Shown: positions 25,824 through 33,648, numbered from the stretch's first letter. The stretch: DNA of 64,000 nucleotides from an uncultured Roseovarius sp. (GCF_947489715.1 NZ_CANLER010000011.1:1-64000); one strand, 5' to 3'. Translations and numbers: made by a program. Notes: generated by a model not told the origin, from the sequence alone.

Positions 25824-25851
25824 GCAATATGTAATATTGTGCAATACGTAA
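25824..25851. promoter_or_regulatory. Direct repeat and palindrome in a divergent promoter
   Basis: GCAATATGTAA (25824-25834) and GCAATACGTAA (25841-25851) are 10/11 identical and 17 bases apart. The first overlaps a palindrome, CAATAT-GTA-ATATTG (25825-25839). They lie between the virB operon and the TrbM-like gene, so a regulator binding here could control both. Confidence 0.45.
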
Positions 25852-25897
25852 ATAAGCGAGAATATGCCCAACGTGGATTAATCAGAGGAGCGTCCCA

Positions 25898-26476
25898 ATG
25901 CGTATTCGTACCATGGCTGCCACCGCTGCATTCCTTGGAGCCGTGACAACAGCCGAACCAGCTCGTGCCTATGATATCGACTGCGCCATTATTCTCTGCA
26001 TGGCAGGTGGATTTCCATCAAGCGCAGTCTGCTCGGCAGCCTATGCCGAAATGATCCGCCGCATTACGCCAAAGCCGGTCTTGCCGCCCTTCGGCGTCTG
26101 TTCCAATGCCTCGGCTCCGGTTGCGTTTGGCGGAACCGGCGGGACGGAAGCACTGGATGTTTCCAAGCCTGATTATGCATGGCTGCGCCGCACACGTGTC
26201 ATTTGGTGGAATGGCCAGGCTTTTGAGGATCGCGATGGAAACCGACGCTGGAACTGGTCTGTCAGTTCGTGCCAGCATACCAATCTGTTTTGCAGGGTAG
26301 TTTCCAATGGATATCGGTCTGAAGAGCCTTGGCCCGACATGTTTACGACGGAACACGGGCAAACCATAGCGATGCCGTCTGCAAGTGAGGCAAGGGTTTT
26401 CTCCAGCCGGTCCGTCATGATGGAATTCGGCGACTACAATGGTGTCATGAACCATTCCGGCTGGTCGAACTACTAG
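25898..26476 (+). CDS. Secreted TrbM-like protein
   Basis: A 192-residue exported protein with a signal peptide (about 1-24, ending EPARA). The mature start DIDCAIILCMAGGFPSSAVC followed by A-A-Y-A-E-M and PPFGVC resembles the cysteine pattern of TrbM proteins of conjugation systems (C-x-A-x-L-C-L-...-C-...-Y). The rest is unassigned, with three more Cys. GAGGAG precedes the ATG. It is divergent from the virB operon, sharing its promoter region, so a role in mating or surface assembly is likely but not shown. Confidence 0.6.
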   Translation: MRIRTMAATAAFLGAVTTAEPARAYDIDCAIILCMAGGFPSSAVCSAAYAEMIRRITPKPVLPPFGVCSNASAPVAFGGTGGTEALDVSKPDYAWLRRTRVIWWNGQAFEDRDGNRRWNWSVSSCQHTNLFCRVVSNGYRSEEPWPDMFTTEHGQTIAMPSASEARVFSSRSVMMEFGDYNGVMNHSGWSNY

Positions 26477-26672
26477 GAGGGAAGTCGTTCCGTTTTAGAG
26501 GCGATGGCCTGATTGTCACCTCAGATCCCGAGATCGAACTCGGATCTACGAGCCAGGATCGTTCTATCTCACCAGTGTTCCACTGATAGTCGCGCCAGAT
26601 TACCGCGCGACCCTTTGGCGTCACAACGAGGCCCTCATTTATGGGATATGCCAGCAATCTTGTTTTTCCCAT
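26445..26672 (-). CDS. Possible small hypothetical protein
   Basis: A 75-residue frame (MGKTRLLAYPINEGLVVTPK, then AVIWRDYQWNTG) with AGAGG 12 bases upstream of the ATG. It overlaps the end of the TrbM-like gene by 32 bases on the opposite strand, and its 3' half contains a hairpin (26523-26547). The first half looks protein-like, the second (PSSSTSRNGS) less so. I do not recognise it. Confidence 0.3.
   Translation of the reverse strand: MGKTRLLAYPINEGLVVTPKGRAVIWRDYQWNTGEIERSWLVDPSSISGSEVTIRPSPLKRNDFPPSSSTSRNGS
26523..26547. terminator. Stem-loop after the TrbM-like gene
   Basis: AGATCC-(C)-GAG at 26523-26532 pairs with CTC-GGATCT at 26539-26547, loop ATCGAA, one bulged C. It lies about 47 bases after the TrbM-like stop. 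No T-run follows, so termination is uncertain. Confidence 0.35.
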
Positions 26673-26746
26673 TTTGAAGGCACCTCTTCACGGCCGCGAA
26701 GAATGTCCATCTTCGTGTTTGTGCCAAAAAGTGTTGGTGTTTGCGG

Positions 26747-27283
26747 TCAACCGGTGCTTGAGTGAGCGTTAGAATCTACAGCCTGATATGTCGGTTTCGA
26801 CGCCACAGGTGAAATGTGGAGATCATCGAGCTGGTTCGGCACGGGGTAGGGGATCTGGCCGATCCTGGCGAATTCGTGAACCCAGTGGTTGGCAAGGGTC
26901 GCCAACCCTTCATCTGAGAGGGGATCGTGTTTGCAATCGACGATGCCGACAAAACTCTCCGGCCCCATCTCTTCAATGATCCTGCCAAGCGTGCGCATGA
27001 TGAAGCCACGCCGCGCGGGGATTTGATACCTCACGCACATCTCGATCGTCGGTGCGCCGATAAGGATGATCGGCTCCTCCGCGAAAGTGTCGAGATACCA
27101 GTCTGCCATTTCCACGCAGAACCCCGACCAGTTTTGGAGAACCTTGGAAATCTCTTCTTCGAGGGCGAGAGGGAGAAGGTCTTCTTGCTCAACTGAAGTT
27201 CCGGCATGATGCGGATCAAAGCCGAGAGCAGACAGGTAGACGTCCTTGATCGTGATTGGTTTATGCATTTGAGAACTGTTCAT
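26747..27283 (-). CDS. Hypothetical protein linked to luxI
   Basis: A 178-residue soluble protein, 11 bases downstream of luxI and clearly in its operon; GAGGAG lies 7 bases before the ATG at 27283. It is acidic, with EISKVLQNWSGFCVEMADWYLDTF, GAPTIEMCVRYQIPARRGFI and FVGIVDCKHDPLSDEG. I do not know the family. Genes in this position next to roseobacter luxI are often conserved but uncharacterised. It has no signal peptide, membrane segment or DNA-binding motif. Confidence 0.7.
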   Translation of the reverse strand: MNSSQMHKPITIKDVYLSALGFDPHHAGTSVEQEDLLPLALEEEISKVLQNWSGFCVEMADWYLDTFAEEPIILIGAPTIEMCVRYQIPARRGFIMRTLGRIIEEMGPESFVGIVDCKHDPLSDEGLATLANHWVHEFARIGQIPYPVPNQLDDLHISPVASKPTYQAVDSNAHSSTG

Positions 27284-27294
27284 GTGACATCTCC

Positions 27295-27981
27295 TCAGTG
27301 AATTGGGCCGGGATGTGGTTTGAAAACATCGCAGGAGAACGCGAGAAATCGCCCGTCCTCGTTGCTGTGAATTGGTCCAAGCGCGCGCGCCTGAAAGCCC
27401 ATGGATCGCGCCATGCGCATGAAGGCTGGCGATCCTAGAAACAGGCAAGTTCGCGCCGCTTGATCTGCCAGAAACTCATTGGCAGCCTGCAGGATCTTGG
27501 GGCCCAGGTTGGTTTGTCCGAATGAAATGATCCGCGTCAGCTCCCAGACATCATCGCCGCGCGGTGGCGCTTTGCTACAGATGGTGGCAGGGATGCCGGG
27601 AAGGCGCCCGAGATAGGCGTCACGGATCATGTAGGAGGTCGATCCATCTGCCGATGCATGAGTGGTGTTCAAAAGCCGAGCACCGCCCAGGACGCCGCCG
27701 AATTTTGTATCATGGGCGATCAGATAAACGGTTTCCGCGCAGTCATACTGCTCGATTTCAAAATCGTCATCGACAGGAATCTGCCAGCCCATATCCTCGA
27801 CGAATATGCGTTTTCTCAGGCGGTGAAACTCGTCGATCAGACCTTTTGGGTCGTTAAGGGGCCGGACGGTTTTAACAACCGTGTAGGGGAGCCGTCGCCG
27901 AACCGTGACATTGGCGGCATTAAGCTCCTTGTCCCGTCTCTTCCTTGAGAATCCCATCGGTTCACACATCCCCATTTCCAT
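27295..27981 (-). CDS. luxI: LuxI family acyl-homoserine lactone synthase
   Basis: A 228-residue enzyme that makes N-acyl-homoserine lactone from S-adenosylmethionine and acyl carrier protein. The invariant residues are in place: Arg, Phe and Trp in LRKRIFVEDMGWQIP, the acidic pair in DDDFEIEQYD, Arg in GGARLLNT, and Glu and Arg in WELTRIISF. The exact start is unsure, with several ATGs within 30 bases. It is divergent from luxR, with palindromic lux-box-like sites about 75-117 bases upstream. The acyl chain cannot be told from sequence. Confidence 0.9.
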   Translation of the reverse strand: MEMGMCEPMGFSRKRRDKELNAANVTVRRRLPYTVVKTVRPLNDPKGLIDEFHRLRKRIFVEDMGWQIPVDDDFEIEQYDCAETVYLIAHDTKFGGVLGGARLLNTTHASADGSTSYMIRDAYLGRLPGIPATICSKAPPRGDDVWELTRIISFGQTNLGPKILQAANEFLADQAARTCLFLGSPAFMRMARSMGFQARALGPIHSNEDGRFLAFSCDVFKPHPGPIH

Positions 27982-28053
27982 GCCTATTTGGCGGCAACCT
28001 GCTGCGCGGGAGAGGGAAAGTCGACGGAAATACCCGTGATACCCGGAAATTCA

Positions 28054-28064
28054 AACCTCTGGTT
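28054..28064. promoter_or_regulatory. Lux-box-like half palindrome
   Basis: AACC-TCT-GGTT, 11 bases, 16 bases from the better site at 28080-28098 and sharing its AACC/GGTT arms. It may be a second LuxR site. Confidence 0.35.
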
Positions 28065-28079
28065 AGAGTTGAATTCAAA

Positions 28080-28098
28080 ACCTAACCTCAGGTTAGGT
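28080..28098. promoter_or_regulatory. Putative lux box, perfect 19-bp palindrome
   Basis: ACCTAACCT-C-AGGTTAGGT, arms of 9 pairing fully around one base. It lies between divergent luxI and luxR, about 100 bases from the luxI start and 147 from luxR. The CT...AG outer and AACC/GGTT inner pattern fits lux boxes. LuxR binding is inferred. Confidence 0.6.
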
Positions 28099-28244
28099 GT
28101 CTGGCAAAAATCAGCCTATAATCAGAGAAAATTGCCGAAGTCTGACCTGTCACTTCAAATCAGGCTTCATCTCTCAGATCGCGCTTAAGTAGAACTTTGG
28201 TATGGAAATGAGGGAAATCTCTGCTCAGAGCTGGATGGCTTCAA

Positions 28245-28883
28245 ATGAAAATGCATGAAATCAAGGCCCTTTCTGCTGCGGAACTATTTGCGGAGTCGCT
28301 GGAGACGATTTCGTCCATCGGCACGGAAGGGTATTTCGTGATGGTCAATCACTCACGGAAAGGGCCGGAGTTCATTCAAAGCAGCTATCCGCAAGAGTGG
28401 CAGACCGAGTATGACGAAAATTCCTACCATCTGAAAGATCCGGCTTTTCTGTGGAGCCTCGCGAAAAACGGATCGCGCAGATGGTCAGAAATCAAACTGC
28501 CGGATCCGTCAGGTGTAATGAAGAAAGCCCGCCGTTATGGCCTCATCTATGGTGCCATCTTTAGCAAAGGGTTTCTGACAAAGAAATCGGTGTTCAGCGT
28601 CGCACGTGATGACCGCGAGCTCACCGATGACGAGATGACCTGGCTGGCCGACTGGTTCGAACGCTATGTGACGGCCTGCAACCGCCAGCAGGCATTTTCG
28701 ATCAAAGAACTGGACGTATTACAGTGCCTATCGAATGACATGACGGTTGAGGAAGCGGCAGATCATCTCAATATTAGTGCGTCAGCTGCAAAGGCACGTT
28801 TGAAAACTGCACGCGACAGATATGGTGTCAAAACGAACACCTGGATGGTTGCCACCGCGTTAAGGTCAAATCTCATTAACTAA
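28245..28883 (+). CDS. luxR: LuxR family quorum-sensing regulator
   Basis: A 212-residue regulator. Residues about 10-150 are the autoinducer-binding domain (EGYFVMVNHSRKGPEFIQSS, YHLKDPAFLWSL, RRWSEIKLPDPS); residues about 155-210 are the LuxR helix-turn-helix (SIKELDVLQCLSNDMTVEEA, ADHLNISASAAKARLKTARD). It is divergent from luxI. The cognate signal is presumably the LuxI product. Its proximity to the virB operon suggests density control of transfer, as known for some rhizobial and roseobacter plasmids, but no lux box is seen before virB. Confidence 0.9.
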   Translation: MKMHEIKALSAAELFAESLETISSIGTEGYFVMVNHSRKGPEFIQSSYPQEWQTEYDENSYHLKDPAFLWSLAKNGSRRWSEIKLPDPSGVMKKARRYGLIYGAIFSKGFLTKKSVFSVARDDRELTDDEMTWLADWFERYVTACNRQQAFSIKELDVLQCLSNDMTVEEAADHLNISASAAKARLKTARDRYGVKTNTWMVATALRSNLIN

Positions 28884-28916
28884 CGCTCCGGGGCACGTTC
28901 AGAGAAAGGGGTTTGT

Positions 28917-29429
28917 TTGAAGCGTCGTAGTTCATTCATCGTTCCCAAAAAGTGGATGGCCATTGTTGCTACGGTTGTGATCGCGTTTTGGTTCGTGAAA
29001 CTCTCTGGTGAATTTTTTGGGAATTTTCGTGTCTCTGAGCAATCAGTTGCGAGACAGATATCGGCACATCCTAATCTTTCTCGCGTAGTAGATGCGGATA
29101 CAATTATTGTTGGTCAAATCACTGTTCGTTTGGATGGAATTTCCGCGCCCGAGCGCGGTCATGAAGCATATGAGGCAGGGAAATGGTTCGTTGCGGATCT
29201 GATGAGAGAAGCTGAATTGGTGGTTTGTGATCTGGAGGGTCGCAACTTGCGCGGTCGCGAAATTGGCGCGTGCTATTTCGTTTTTCCGGATGGGCTGCGG
29301 ATCGACCCCCAAGCAGAAGCAGTGAAAGCAGGATTTGCGCGCGATTGTCCAAGGTACTCCAGCGGCCGGTATAAGAAATTTGAAACATCAGCCAGCAAAG
29401 CGTTACCGCTGCCACCATATTGTACGTGA
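28917..29429 (+). CDS. Thermonuclease-like (SNase) exported protein
   Basis: A 170-residue nuclease-fold protein. A TTG start at 28917 is chosen because AAAGGGG lies 6 bases upstream and it gives a complete signal anchor (KKWMAIVATVVIAFWFV). The SNase core has RVVDADTIIVGQITVRLDGI, SAPERGHEAYEAGKWFVADL and EGRNLRGREIGACYF, with the Arg and Asp/Glu positions mostly kept. The C-terminus DCPRYSSGRY...PPYC is typical of small rhizobial and roseobacter members. It lies 33 bases after luxR on the same strand and may be read with it. Confidence 0.75.
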   Translation: MKRRSSFIVPKKWMAIVATVVIAFWFVKLSGEFFGNFRVSEQSVARQISAHPNLSRVVDADTIIVGQITVRLDGISAPERGHEAYEAGKWFVADLMREAELVVCDLEGRNLRGREIGACYFVFPDGLRIDPQAEAVKAGFARDCPRYSSGRYKKFETSASKALPLPPYCT

Positions 29430-29497
29430 ATGATTACCGAATTACCGCGTAAAGGTGGCACTTTCGTCCGCCTATGGTTGCTTGGTAAAAAGAGGAT

Positions 29498-29538
29498 TTA
29501 TGTCAGAATTATTGACATAACGCATAATCAAGGTTATG
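29498..29538. promoter_or_regulatory. Cluster of inverted repeats with TTATG/CATAA half-sites
   Basis: TTATGTCA (29498-29505) and TGACATAA (29513-29520) pair perfectly around 7 bases. CATAA (29523-29527) and TTATG (29534-29538) follow around 6 bases. The stems are A/T-rich, so a protein site is more likely than a terminator. The cluster lies between two convergent genes, an odd place for operators. Confidence 0.4.
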
Positions 29539-29602
29539 TTAAGCAATCTAACAGTGTGCAGGGCCTACTTTGTGAATTTGATTAGTGCCTGAGCCACTAC
29601 GT

Positions 29603-29938
29603 TTATCGGTTGGCGTCAATCCATTTTGACATCATCGTGCGATCCCGAAAGCATTCTCGGGGAATGTCGCGGCGCTTCATCCGCGCGATCCGCTCAGCAA
29701 AGCCAACCTGTTTGGAAGACGGATACTTCGAAAACTGGCCGGCTGGTTTTGCAATCTTGTTTGCGTCTATCCAGCGCGACAGCACATAGCGATCCCGCTG
29801 AGCCTCCTGCGGTAGCGCGACCCCAACACGTTCCGAAATCTGTTTGGCAAACGATATCTGTTTGCTGGTTGCTGGAACCCGATAGTAGTCATTCGACTGA
29901 CTTGGTGAAAATGAACTCTGTTGCAGGGCCGCTGACAT
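29603..29938 (-). CDS. Small protein with two SKQ/WID repeats, SOS-type promoter
   Basis: A 111-residue basic protein. It is two tandem copies of a 37-residue unit: TSKQISFAKQISERVGVALP...RYVLSRWIDANK and SSKQVGFAERIARMKRRDIP...RTMMSKWIDANR. Single units of this kind occur at the C-termini of plasmid and DNA-processing proteins (topoisomerase or relaxase partners), so nucleic-acid or protein binding is plausible but unproven. GGAG lies 8 bases before the ATG at 29938. A LexA box 37 bases upstream implies induction by DNA damage. Confidence 0.75.
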   Translation of the reverse strand: MSAALQQSSFSPSQSNDYYRVPATSKQISFAKQISERVGVALPQEAQRDRYVLSRWIDANKIAKPAGQFSKYPSSKQVGFAERIARMKRRDIPRECFRDRTMMSKWIDANR

Positions 29939-29974
29939 AGGAATCACTCCTCTCTTCGCTTGCCAATGAGTATA

Positions 29975-29989
29975 GAACATTTGCAGAAC
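29975..29989 (-). promoter_or_regulatory. LexA (SOS) box, alphaproteobacterial type
   Basis: On the minus strand GTTC-TGCAAAT-GTTC, exactly the GTTC-N7-GTTC direct repeat known for alphaproteobacterial LexA. It lies 37 bases upstream of the SKQ/WID gene, overlapping the expected promoter. Confidence 0.75.
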
Positions 29990-30419
29990 AAATCAAGATG
30001 GTGTGGTAATTAACGAACAGAACACACCATGTGGTGTTCACTGATGCCGCTCTCCAAAACAAGAGCTTGAAGACATACGGAGATCAGGGATCTCTAGTCT
30101 CATGTGGAGACGCGAACCGGATCGCCAGTCGTCTACTCCTGTTTCGGCGCAGTATCTAAGCGGGGCGTTAAATATGCTTTCTTGCCCCCTCCCCTACCCG
30201 CCTGCACCCGGCCACTCCGGCATCACCCGTGGCGACTTTAGCATTAGCGTGCCACCTGAAAGGATAAACACCAGGATGTGAAAAGGAGAAGGGAGCGCTT
30301 TCCTATGCAATCGCAGGTGCTTGCCTCATAGGCAAAGCTTGGTAGCGGAGGTTCGCGGGATAGTTTGTCATGCCGCCCTGATACCAAACAACGATTTCTC
30401 TAAGGCGCGAAGATTGGCA
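29990..30419. other. Intergenic boundary region with hairpin
   Basis: No gene. It separates the transfer and quorum-sensing region from the catabolic cluster. It holds a pyrimidine-rich block (30183-30215), and an imperfect stem, GCTTTCCTATG (30297-30307) with CATAGGCAAAGC (30327-30338), about 82 bases beyond the acyl-CoA synthetase stop. The stem has a one-base bulge and a 19-base loop and could help end the minus-strand operon. Confidence 0.4.
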
Positions 30420-32033
30420 TCATGCGAGTTCCAGGCCGCCATACTTTTCTCGAAGCTTTGTTTTGACAATTTTACCTGTCGCGTTGCGGGGGATCTCATC
30501 TACGAACAACACGCGGTCTGGAATCTGCCACTTGGCAAACTTGTCTTTGTAGAGCGACAGGATGCTTTCTTCGGTGGGCTGGGTGTCTTCGACAAGTTTG
30601 ACCAAGACAACCGGGCGTTCGTTCCATTTGGGATGTGGCACGCCAATCGCCGCGGCATCCACGACATCCGGGTGGACAATGGCGGTGTTTTCCAACTCGA
30701 CCGAGGAAATCCATTCGCCACCGGATTTGATCAGGTCTTTCGAACGATCTCGGATCGTAACGAAACCGTCTTCGTCAATAGACGCAATGTCACCGGTGTC
30801 AAACCAGCCATCCACCAGGTCATTCGCGTCGCGATTGAAATATTGCTCCACAATCCAGTGTCCGCGGATCTGCAATTCACCTGTTCCGGTGGCATCTGGC
30901 AGTTCCACCCCGTTTTCGTCGACCAGCCGCAGCTCTACGCCGAATGGCGGACGACCCTGGCAAATCCTGATCTCGTTTTGCTGTTCCACAGGCAGGGACA
31001 GTTGCGAGTTTTTCAGGGTATTGGTCAGCCCCAATGGGCTGGTTTCCGTCATGCCCCACCCGTGAATGACCTCGACGCCGAAATCTTCGCGGAACGTTTC
31101 CATCATCGACGGTGGACAGGCCGCCCCGCCGACAATCGTGCGCGTCAGAGGCAACTTTTCAGAGCCGCCTTTCGCCAGGGCCCCAAGCAGGCCAGCCCAG
31201 ATGGTCGGGACGCCCGCGGCAAAAGTGACCTGTTCCGCGTGGATCAGGGACAGCAGGCTGTCGCCATCCAGTTTCGGTCCGGGCAGCACAAGCTTGCAGC
31301 CCGCCATCGCCGCCCCATAGGGAATGCCCCAGGCATTGACGTGGAACATTGGTACCACGGTCAACACGCTTTCCTTGGCACCAAGCGCCATGCCATCCGC
31401 CGCCAGAAGAGCCATGGAATGCAACAACGTGCTGCGGTGGGTATAGGCCACACCTTTGGGGTTGCCGGTTGTGCCGGACGTATAGCACAGGCTCGATGAA
31501 TGGGTCTCGTCGAAGTCCGGCCAATCAAATTCCGGGTCGCCATCGGCGATGAACGTGTCGTAGAACTCGACTTCCGGAAGAATGTTCCGGGCCTCTTCGT
31601 TGGCCGGTGACATCACGATCACCCGCTCCAGAACCGGCAGACGGTCGCGCAGCTTGGCGATGATCGGCAAGAAGGTCTGATCCACGAAAAGGATACGATC
31701 CGCAGCATGCGCGACGATGTATTCCAGCTGATTGTCAAACAGACGCGGGTTGATGGTGTGACACACGAAGCCAGCGCCAGAGGTGCCGAAATAAATCTCA
31801 AGGTGGCGGATGTTGTTCCACGCCATCGTCGCGATGCGATCGCCTTTCTTCATCCCGGCCTTTGTCAACGCACTTCCAAGCTGGCGGGCGCGCTTTGCAA
31901 CGTCGCCCCATGTGCTTCTGGCAATTGTGCCGTCTGTTTCCACGCCGACCACGGCGGTTGACGTGTGGTAGCGTTCAGCGTGGGTGATAGCAGCACCGAT
32001 GGTGAGTTGCTGCATCATCATCTTTCCAAACAT
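30420..32033 (-). CDS. alkK: AlkK-like medium-chain acyl-CoA synthetase
   Basis: A 537-residue AMP-forming ligase that joins a carboxylic acid to CoA using ATP. The core motifs are [13 protein letters not shown] (P-loop), [21 protein letters not shown] and the final catalytic Lys in [11 protein letters not shown]. Its N-terminus ([13 protein letters not shown], then [30 protein letters not shown]) closely follows AlkK of the Pseudomonas alkane operon as I remember it, so medium-chain fatty or aryl acids are likely substrates. GGAGAAG precedes the ATG at 32033. It is the last gene of a three-gene operon with the PF10118 and isomerase-like genes. Confidence 0.88.
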   Translation of the reverse strand: MFGKMMMQQLTIGAAITHAERYHTSTAVVGVETDGTIARSTWGDVAKRARQLGSALTKAGMKKGDRIATMAWNNIRHLEIYFGTSGAGFVCHTINPRLFDNQLEYIVAHAADRILFVDQTFLPIIAKLRDRLPVLERVIVMSPANEEARNILPEVEFYDTFIADGDPEFDWPDFDETHSSSLCYTSGTTGNPKGVAYTHRSTLLHSMALLAADGMALGAKESVLTVVPMFHVNAWGIPYGAAMAGCKLVLPGPKLDGDSLLSLIHAEQVTFAAGVPTIWAGLLGALAKGGSEKLPLTRTIVGGAACPPSMMETFREDFGVEVIHGWGMTETSPLGLTNTLKNSQLSLPVEQQNEIRICQGRPPFGVELRLVDENGVELPDATGTGELQIRGHWIVEQYFNRDANDLVDGWFDTGDIASIDEDGFVTIRDRSKDLIKSGGEWISSVELENTAIVHPDVVDAAAIGVPHPKWNERPVVLVKLVEDTQPTEESILSLYKDKFAKWQIPDRVLFVDEIPRNATGKIVKTKLREKYGGLELA

Positions 32034-32097
32034 GTCGGTCTTCTCCAAATCGAAGGTCGCGTTCTGTCAAGTTTTGTTGGATTGGCGCGTTGCGGGC

Positions 32098-32997
32098 CTA
32101 GTCCGGCATTTCGTACATCAGAATTCTGGCCATCAACGGTTTGTCGATGGACAAGACCTCTCCGCCATTGTCTTCCCAGTTGCGCCACGCGAAGCCCACG
32201 GGGTTTTTCCGTTGGTTGACGAGCGGATGGTCTCGGGGCGTGTAACCCTTTTTCAGAACCGGAAGAGCCGTCCATGCCATTTCCGCCATGGTCTTGGTCA
32301 GGAAGCTGATGCTTTTCCACGTGCCGCGCAGGGATTTGAAATAGCCTTCAACCTTGCACATGTGAAAATAGGCTTTGCAGGTTTCCTTGGTGATGTGCCA
32401 CAGCGCTTCTATCACCATGCGGCGCCGGTACCACTCGTGCTCGCCATAGAGATGCTGATAGGCTTCGAACGCAACAGCGCCATGTTCCACCTCTTCAACC
32501 TGGTGCCAGACCCACAGCGCCCGAACGATCGGGTTCGCGTCGTGCAGCCAGCGTTCATAATTGTCCAGGATGATCATTCCGGCCAGGAAGGTGAACGTCT
32601 CGTAACCGGCGGTGAACCCCGTCAGGCGCTTCAGGTCATCCTTGCGCGCCATTGTCGCAAAGTCTTTCTTGGCGTGTTCATCCAGCGCTTTAACCTTGGG
32701 ATAGCAATCCGCAAGATATTTGTTGAAGTCGATGAAGTTCTTTGCGTGGTGGGCTTCCTGGCCGATGATGTCAGATACGTCGCTGCGCAGCTTGTCATCG
32801 GTGATATGCTTCTTGGCTTTCCCAAGGGCTGCAATCAGATACCTCTCAAAATACGGCACGTGCACGCCCAGGGCATTGATGAAAATCGCAAATTCCGGGC
32901 AGGATTCGCTCCAGACCGGGCTGTCCATTTGGTCTGTCTCGAACTTCAGTGTCCGGACCTTGATATTGTCCATTGGATGTTCGTCAGTGATAGACAT
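32098..32997 (-). CDS. PF10118 protein with di-iron ligand pattern
   Basis: A 299-residue protein of the family usually labelled metal-dependent hydrolase (PF10118/COG3687). What it shows is a four-helix di-iron carboxylate pattern: Glu51, E81-AH-H84, Glu133 and E169-VE-H172. This is the E / ExxH / E / ExxH set used by ferritin-like oxygenases and desaturases. No hydrolase nucleophile motif is seen. In this operon, beside an epoxide-isomerase-like protein and with a [2Fe-2S] ferredoxin nearby, I infer an oxygenase acting on a hydrocarbon or fatty chain. The family function itself is not established to my knowledge. Confidence 0.75.
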   Translation of the reverse strand: MSITDEHPMDNIKVRTLKFETDQMDSPVWSESCPEFAIFINALGVHVPYFERYLIAALGKAKKHITDDKLRSDVSDIIGQEAHHAKNFIDFNKYLADCYPKVKALDEHAKKDFATMARKDDLKRLTGFTAGYETFTFLAGMIILDNYERWLHDANPIVRALWVWHQVEEVEHGAVAFEAYQHLYGEHEWYRRRMVIEALWHITKETCKAYFHMCKVEGYFKSLRGTWKSISFLTKTMAEMAWTALPVLKKGYTPRDHPLVNQRKNPVGFAWRNWEDNGGEVLSIDKPLMARILMYEMPD

Positions 32998-33027
32998 TTT
33001 CTTTTCCTCCTCCTCGAAACCCGATGG

Positions 33028-33513
33028 TCAAAGGTGCTTTTTACCGGGCAGGTTCATCAGCATTTTCACCAAGACCAGAAGCAGCAACAGCGCAGCGAAC
33101 ACGGCTGGGATATAGGCGATGTACGAGGCCCAGTTGGCGGGGCCCGCGGGCGTTTCGGACAGTGCAAGACCCCTGTTGGGCGACAGGGCGCCAAAGACGT
33201 AGAACAGGACATTCGCCCAGGCGACAAAGACAAACATCTTGGTGATCTTGCCGATGCTGTGTTCGCTCATCGCGAAGCGGGGCAGAAGTGCGGCGAAGGC
33301 CAGCAACATCAACCCGTTCATCAGGCAACCGGTGTGAATACGCGCCCAGGCTTCGGTCGAGCTTGGCATCTGGACATCGATGACGAACGGGATCGGCGAC
33401 AGGCTGACTTGACCCAGAATCGAAAAGGTCAGGCCGAATCCACTTAACAATCCGATGATCATCACCAAAATGCCGTGCTTTATCAATCTATTGGCGTGAA
33501 TGTGATCGTTCAT
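33028..33513 (-). CDS. Styrene-oxide-isomerase-like membrane protein
   Basis: A 161-residue protein with four membrane helices (about 10-35, 60-80, 90-112 and 130-153). It matches styrene oxide isomerase in size (about 169) and motif: HGILVMIIGLLSGFGL, and SSTEAWARIHTGCLMNG. His60, Asn66 and Tyr105 align, at constant offset of two, with the heme-ligand His58, Asn64 and Tyr103 that I recall for the Pseudomonas enzyme. That enzyme turns an epoxide into an aldehyde. The start at 33513 (MNDHIH) is preferred. It is the first gene of the minus-strand operon, divergent from the regulator. Confidence 0.75.
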   Translation of the reverse strand: MNDHIHANRLIKHGILVMIIGLLSGFGLTFSILGQVSLSPIPFVIDVQMPSSTEAWARIHTGCLMNGLMLLAFAALLPRFAMSEHSIGKITKMFVFVAWANVLFYVFGALSPNRGLALSETPAGPANWASYIAYIPAVFAALLLLLVLVKMLMNLPGKKHL

Positions 33514-33571
33514 ATTTGATGTCCCGATGTCTCGTGTTGCACGCCAAGGTACGGGAAACGCGAAATCCGGC

Positions 33572-33595
33572 CCCAAACTTTAGGCTAGGTCTGGG
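33572..33595 (+). promoter_or_regulatory. Shared cluster motif, site A
   Basis: CCCAAACTTTAGGCTAGG followed by TCTGGG, in the intergenic region between the divergent isomerase-like gene and the AlkS/MalT-type regulator. It shares 16 of 18 core bases with site B (38319) and 14 of 18 with site C (36783). Confidence 0.6.
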
Positions 33596-33648
33596 TTTGG
33601 ATTTTCATGTTAGTGGTGTGACAACAGGACGTATCGGTAACTTTGAAG

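Noticed and set aside
26500..26600. tRNA-like T-arm on the minus strand (CCGAG-TTCGAT-CTCGG)
   Set aside because: The loop has 6 rather than 7 bases and no acceptor, D or anticodon arms can be built at the right distances. It is listed as a stem-loop.
30020..30039. Second possible LexA-type site (GAACAGAAC and GGTGTTC)
   Set aside because: The GAAC copies are not spaced by seven bases; it is an imperfect palindrome only.
30321..31499. Long open frame opposite the AlkK-like gene
   Set aside because: A 392-codon antisense frame, as often happens over G+C-biased genes. The opposite strand has all the ligase motifs.
31984..33447. 487-codon open frame opposite the PF10118 and isomerase-like genes
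   Set aside because: Spans two real genes antisense, with no recognisable domain; it reflects codon bias.
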